From positions 496,001 through 560,000 of the forward strand of contig NZ_JAPMLQ010000001.1 of NCBI RefSeq assembly GCF_026410305.1: a stretch of 64,000 bases of DNA. The letters are read 5' to 3'. Position numbers and translations under genes: made by a program. Position 1 is the stretch's first letter; every line of letters starts with the position of its first letter. Shown here one piece after another: positions 62,729 to 64,000 of the stretch. The DNA comes from Sulfitobacter sp. F26204. Lineage in GTDB: Bacteria > Pseudomonadota > Alphaproteobacteria > Rhodobacterales > Rhodobacteraceae. The notes under the pieces were generated by a model. That model did no database searches and had not been told where the DNA came from. It saw only the letters and a list, made by a program, of their open reading frames with translations.

Positions 62729-64000
62729 ATGAGCCGGACGTCAGATGCGATGGAACTGCGCGAAGAGGATATTGCCGGTCATGTGGGGATGGCACAGGCT
62801 TTGTTGGAGGGGTTCGACCATGCGCCGCGGATCGGCACGGGGGCCGGTGGCGAGGCGGTGGAGCGGTCTTCGGGAATCGGGACGCGGCGGCGGTTCCGGT
62901 CGACCACGCCGGGGTTGGTGACCCGGCGCCGGGTGACGCCGGGGGCGGTGTCCCTGATTGCGCGGGTCGAGGGCGCGGATGGCGATGATGCGCTGATGTC
63001 CCCCCTGCAGGCGACGGTGTTGCATGGGCTGCGCCGCGCGATTGCGATTGCCCTGGCGGTAGCTGAGAATGTTGCGGAACAATCGGGCTTGGGCGACCTG
63101 AAGCGGGCGAACCTTGAGGGATCTTTGCCTGCGGCGCGCAGGGGAGAGTTTGCCGAATTGCTGGCGGCGGAGGCCCTGGTCACGCTTTATGTCTTTGGCA
63201 ATGCGGCGGCCTATTTTATGTCGGCGCATGTGCCGGAAGTTGCTGTCGAGGTCGGTGAGGTCGAGGAGGTGTTGATCGACAACGGGCAGACCGCATTGCA
63301 TGGTGCACTATGGGAATTGGATCAGAAGATTTCGGCACATGGCGCGGATGATGCCCATGTGGTGGCGACGGTGGCAGCGTTTGCCGAATCCTTGATGGAG
63401 AAGGTTGCGCTGCGTGCGCAGACCGCATCGCGGTTGGAGGGGTTCAAGGCGGCAAGCTGGCGCGTGGAGGCGGATGATTTCACCGTTTCGGGGTTTTCGC
63501 CTGCGTCCAAGGCGAAATCGACCACGCTGACGATGACGTTCAAAAAACCCAACGAGGTTGTCGGCAACCATATTGCCAAATATCAGGCGATGAAGTTGGC
63601 GAAGATGCTGATGGCCTATGACTTTGACCGGCGGCTCAACCCTTTTGCGGAGTTGGGCGGATTCATCTTTACCTTCATGGGGGATGGCGCGCCGGGGACG
63701 GGCAAAACTACGCTGATTCAGATGATGGCGGGGTTGATTTCCGAATACTGCAATAACGCGGGCTATCCGTTTCGCTATCAGAACCTGAGCACGGATAATA
63801 TCGACAGCTATCAGGGCAAATCGGGGCAGAACGCGAAGGCGTTTATCAATAATATCATTGATCCTGGCGTCATTGGTTTTGGCACGATTGACGACATCGA
63901 CCAGTTGGCGGGCAAGCGCGGCGACAGGCAATCCTCTGCCGGACAGTTGGAGATTACCGCCGTGCTGATGGAGAGTTTTGCGGGGGCCAATACCGTTGTG
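62729..64000 (+). CDS. AAA+ ATPase (3' end outside the window)
   Basis: At least 424 residues, in frame to the last base. The N-terminal half (1-270) is a helical domain of unknown type with Arg-rich RRRFRSTTPGLVTRRRVT. The AAA core follows: Walker A GAPGTGKT (320-327), YQNLSTDNIDSYQGKSGQNAK, and Walker-B-like GVIGFGTIDDID (380-391), where the usual hhhhDE reads TIDDID. The sequence after TFMGDG resembles FtsH/Vps4-class AAA modules. ATG at 62729 is preceded by GAAAGAGGGG at short distance. It is the fourth gene of the coiled-coil operon. Confidence 0.8.
   Translation, partial: MSRTSDAMELREEDIAGHVGMAQALLEGFDHAPRIGTGAGGEAVERSSGIGTRRRFRSTTPGLVTRRRVTPGAVSLIARVEGADGDDALMSPLQATVLHGLRRAIAIALAVAENVAEQSGLGDLKRANLEGSLPAARRGEFAELLAAEALVTLYVFGNAAAYFMSAHVPEVAVEVGEVEEVLIDNGQTALHGALWELDQKISAHGADDAHVVATVAAFAESLMEKVALRAQTASRLEGFKAASWRVEADDFTVSGFSPASKAKSTTLTMTFKKPNEVVGNHIAKYQAMKLAKMLMAYDFDRRLNPFAELGGFIFTFMGDGAPGTGKTTLIQMMAGLISEYCNNAGYPFRYQNLSTDNIDSYQGKSGQNAKAFINNIIDPGVIGFGTIDDIDQLAGKRGDRQSSAGQLEITAVLMESFAGANTVV

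Overview
The window is an ordinary chromosomal segment of an alphaproteobacterium, most likely of the Roseobacter group (Rhodobacterales). The gene content and protein style support this: glcDEF, TRAP transporters, DUF4214-tagged secreted proteins, RsfS-RlmH, leuB/leuCD and a moderately GC-rich, densely packed layout with many ATGA overlaps. I saw no rRNA or tRNA gene, CRISPR array, insertion sequence, integrase or phage structural gene.

Layout. 1-1.7 kb: the tail of an upstream gene, a cupin protein and an M24 metallopeptidase-fold protein. 1.8-6.7 kb: a GbsR/MarR-type regulator with a tripartite RND efflux adaptor and permease, behind a palindromic operator candidate. 6.7-12.4 kb: a sugar-acid degradation locus (FAH-fold hydrolase, IlvD/Edd dehydratase and SDR on one strand; a KdgK-type kinase and LacI regulator on the other). 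The kinase carries an in-frame stop, so the oxidative branch (dehydratase, dehydrogenase, diketo-acid hydrolase) is probably the live route. 12.4-14.4 kb: a YcaQ-type DNA glycosylase and an IclR regulator. 14.7-24 kb: a racemase divergent from a nine-gene operon (D-amino-acid dehydrogenase, TRAP DctP-DctQ-DctM with an embedded methyltransferase, a BASS-like carrier, and 5-oxoprolinase PxpB-PxpC-PxpA). It looks like a pyroglutamate / D-amino-acid uptake and degradation unit. 24.1-27.2 kb: an unusual ABC-type membrane protein with a degenerate ATPase and a cyclic-nucleotide-binding domain.

27.3-34.3 kb: a DUF3307 membrane protein and two signal-less, DUF4214-bearing proteins that are probably exported (a retaining-glycosidase-like enzyme and a subtilase with five tandem PPC repeats), then a small lipoprotein. 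34.3-41.2 kb: a FAD oxidoreductase, leuB, an exo/endonuclease/phosphatase-family protein with its membrane-protein partner, leuD and leuC. 41.3-47 kb: an MscS channel, an unrecognised Rossmann-like protein, rsfS-rlmH, a VOC protein, an AraC regulator and two small envelope proteins. 47-51.4 kb: glycolate oxidase glcD-glcE-(membrane ORF)-glcF. 51.5-60.2 kb: two tandem trypsin-like proteases, Hsp20, an ECF sigma factor coupled to a membrane-anchored vWA protein, a lambda-R-like secreted muramidase, succinate-semialdehyde dehydrogenase and an MFS transporter.

60.3-64 kb (window edge): a compact, translationally coupled operon of a coiled-coil protein (weakly TelA-like), a 66-residue two-helix membrane protein, a 373-residue protein of unknown function and an AAA+ ATPase cut by the window end. 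This is the best candidate here for an undescribed multi-protein system. Starts were chosen from Shine-Dalgarno spacing and family N-termini. Two genes lack a convincing ATG/GTG/TTG start and may use CTG.
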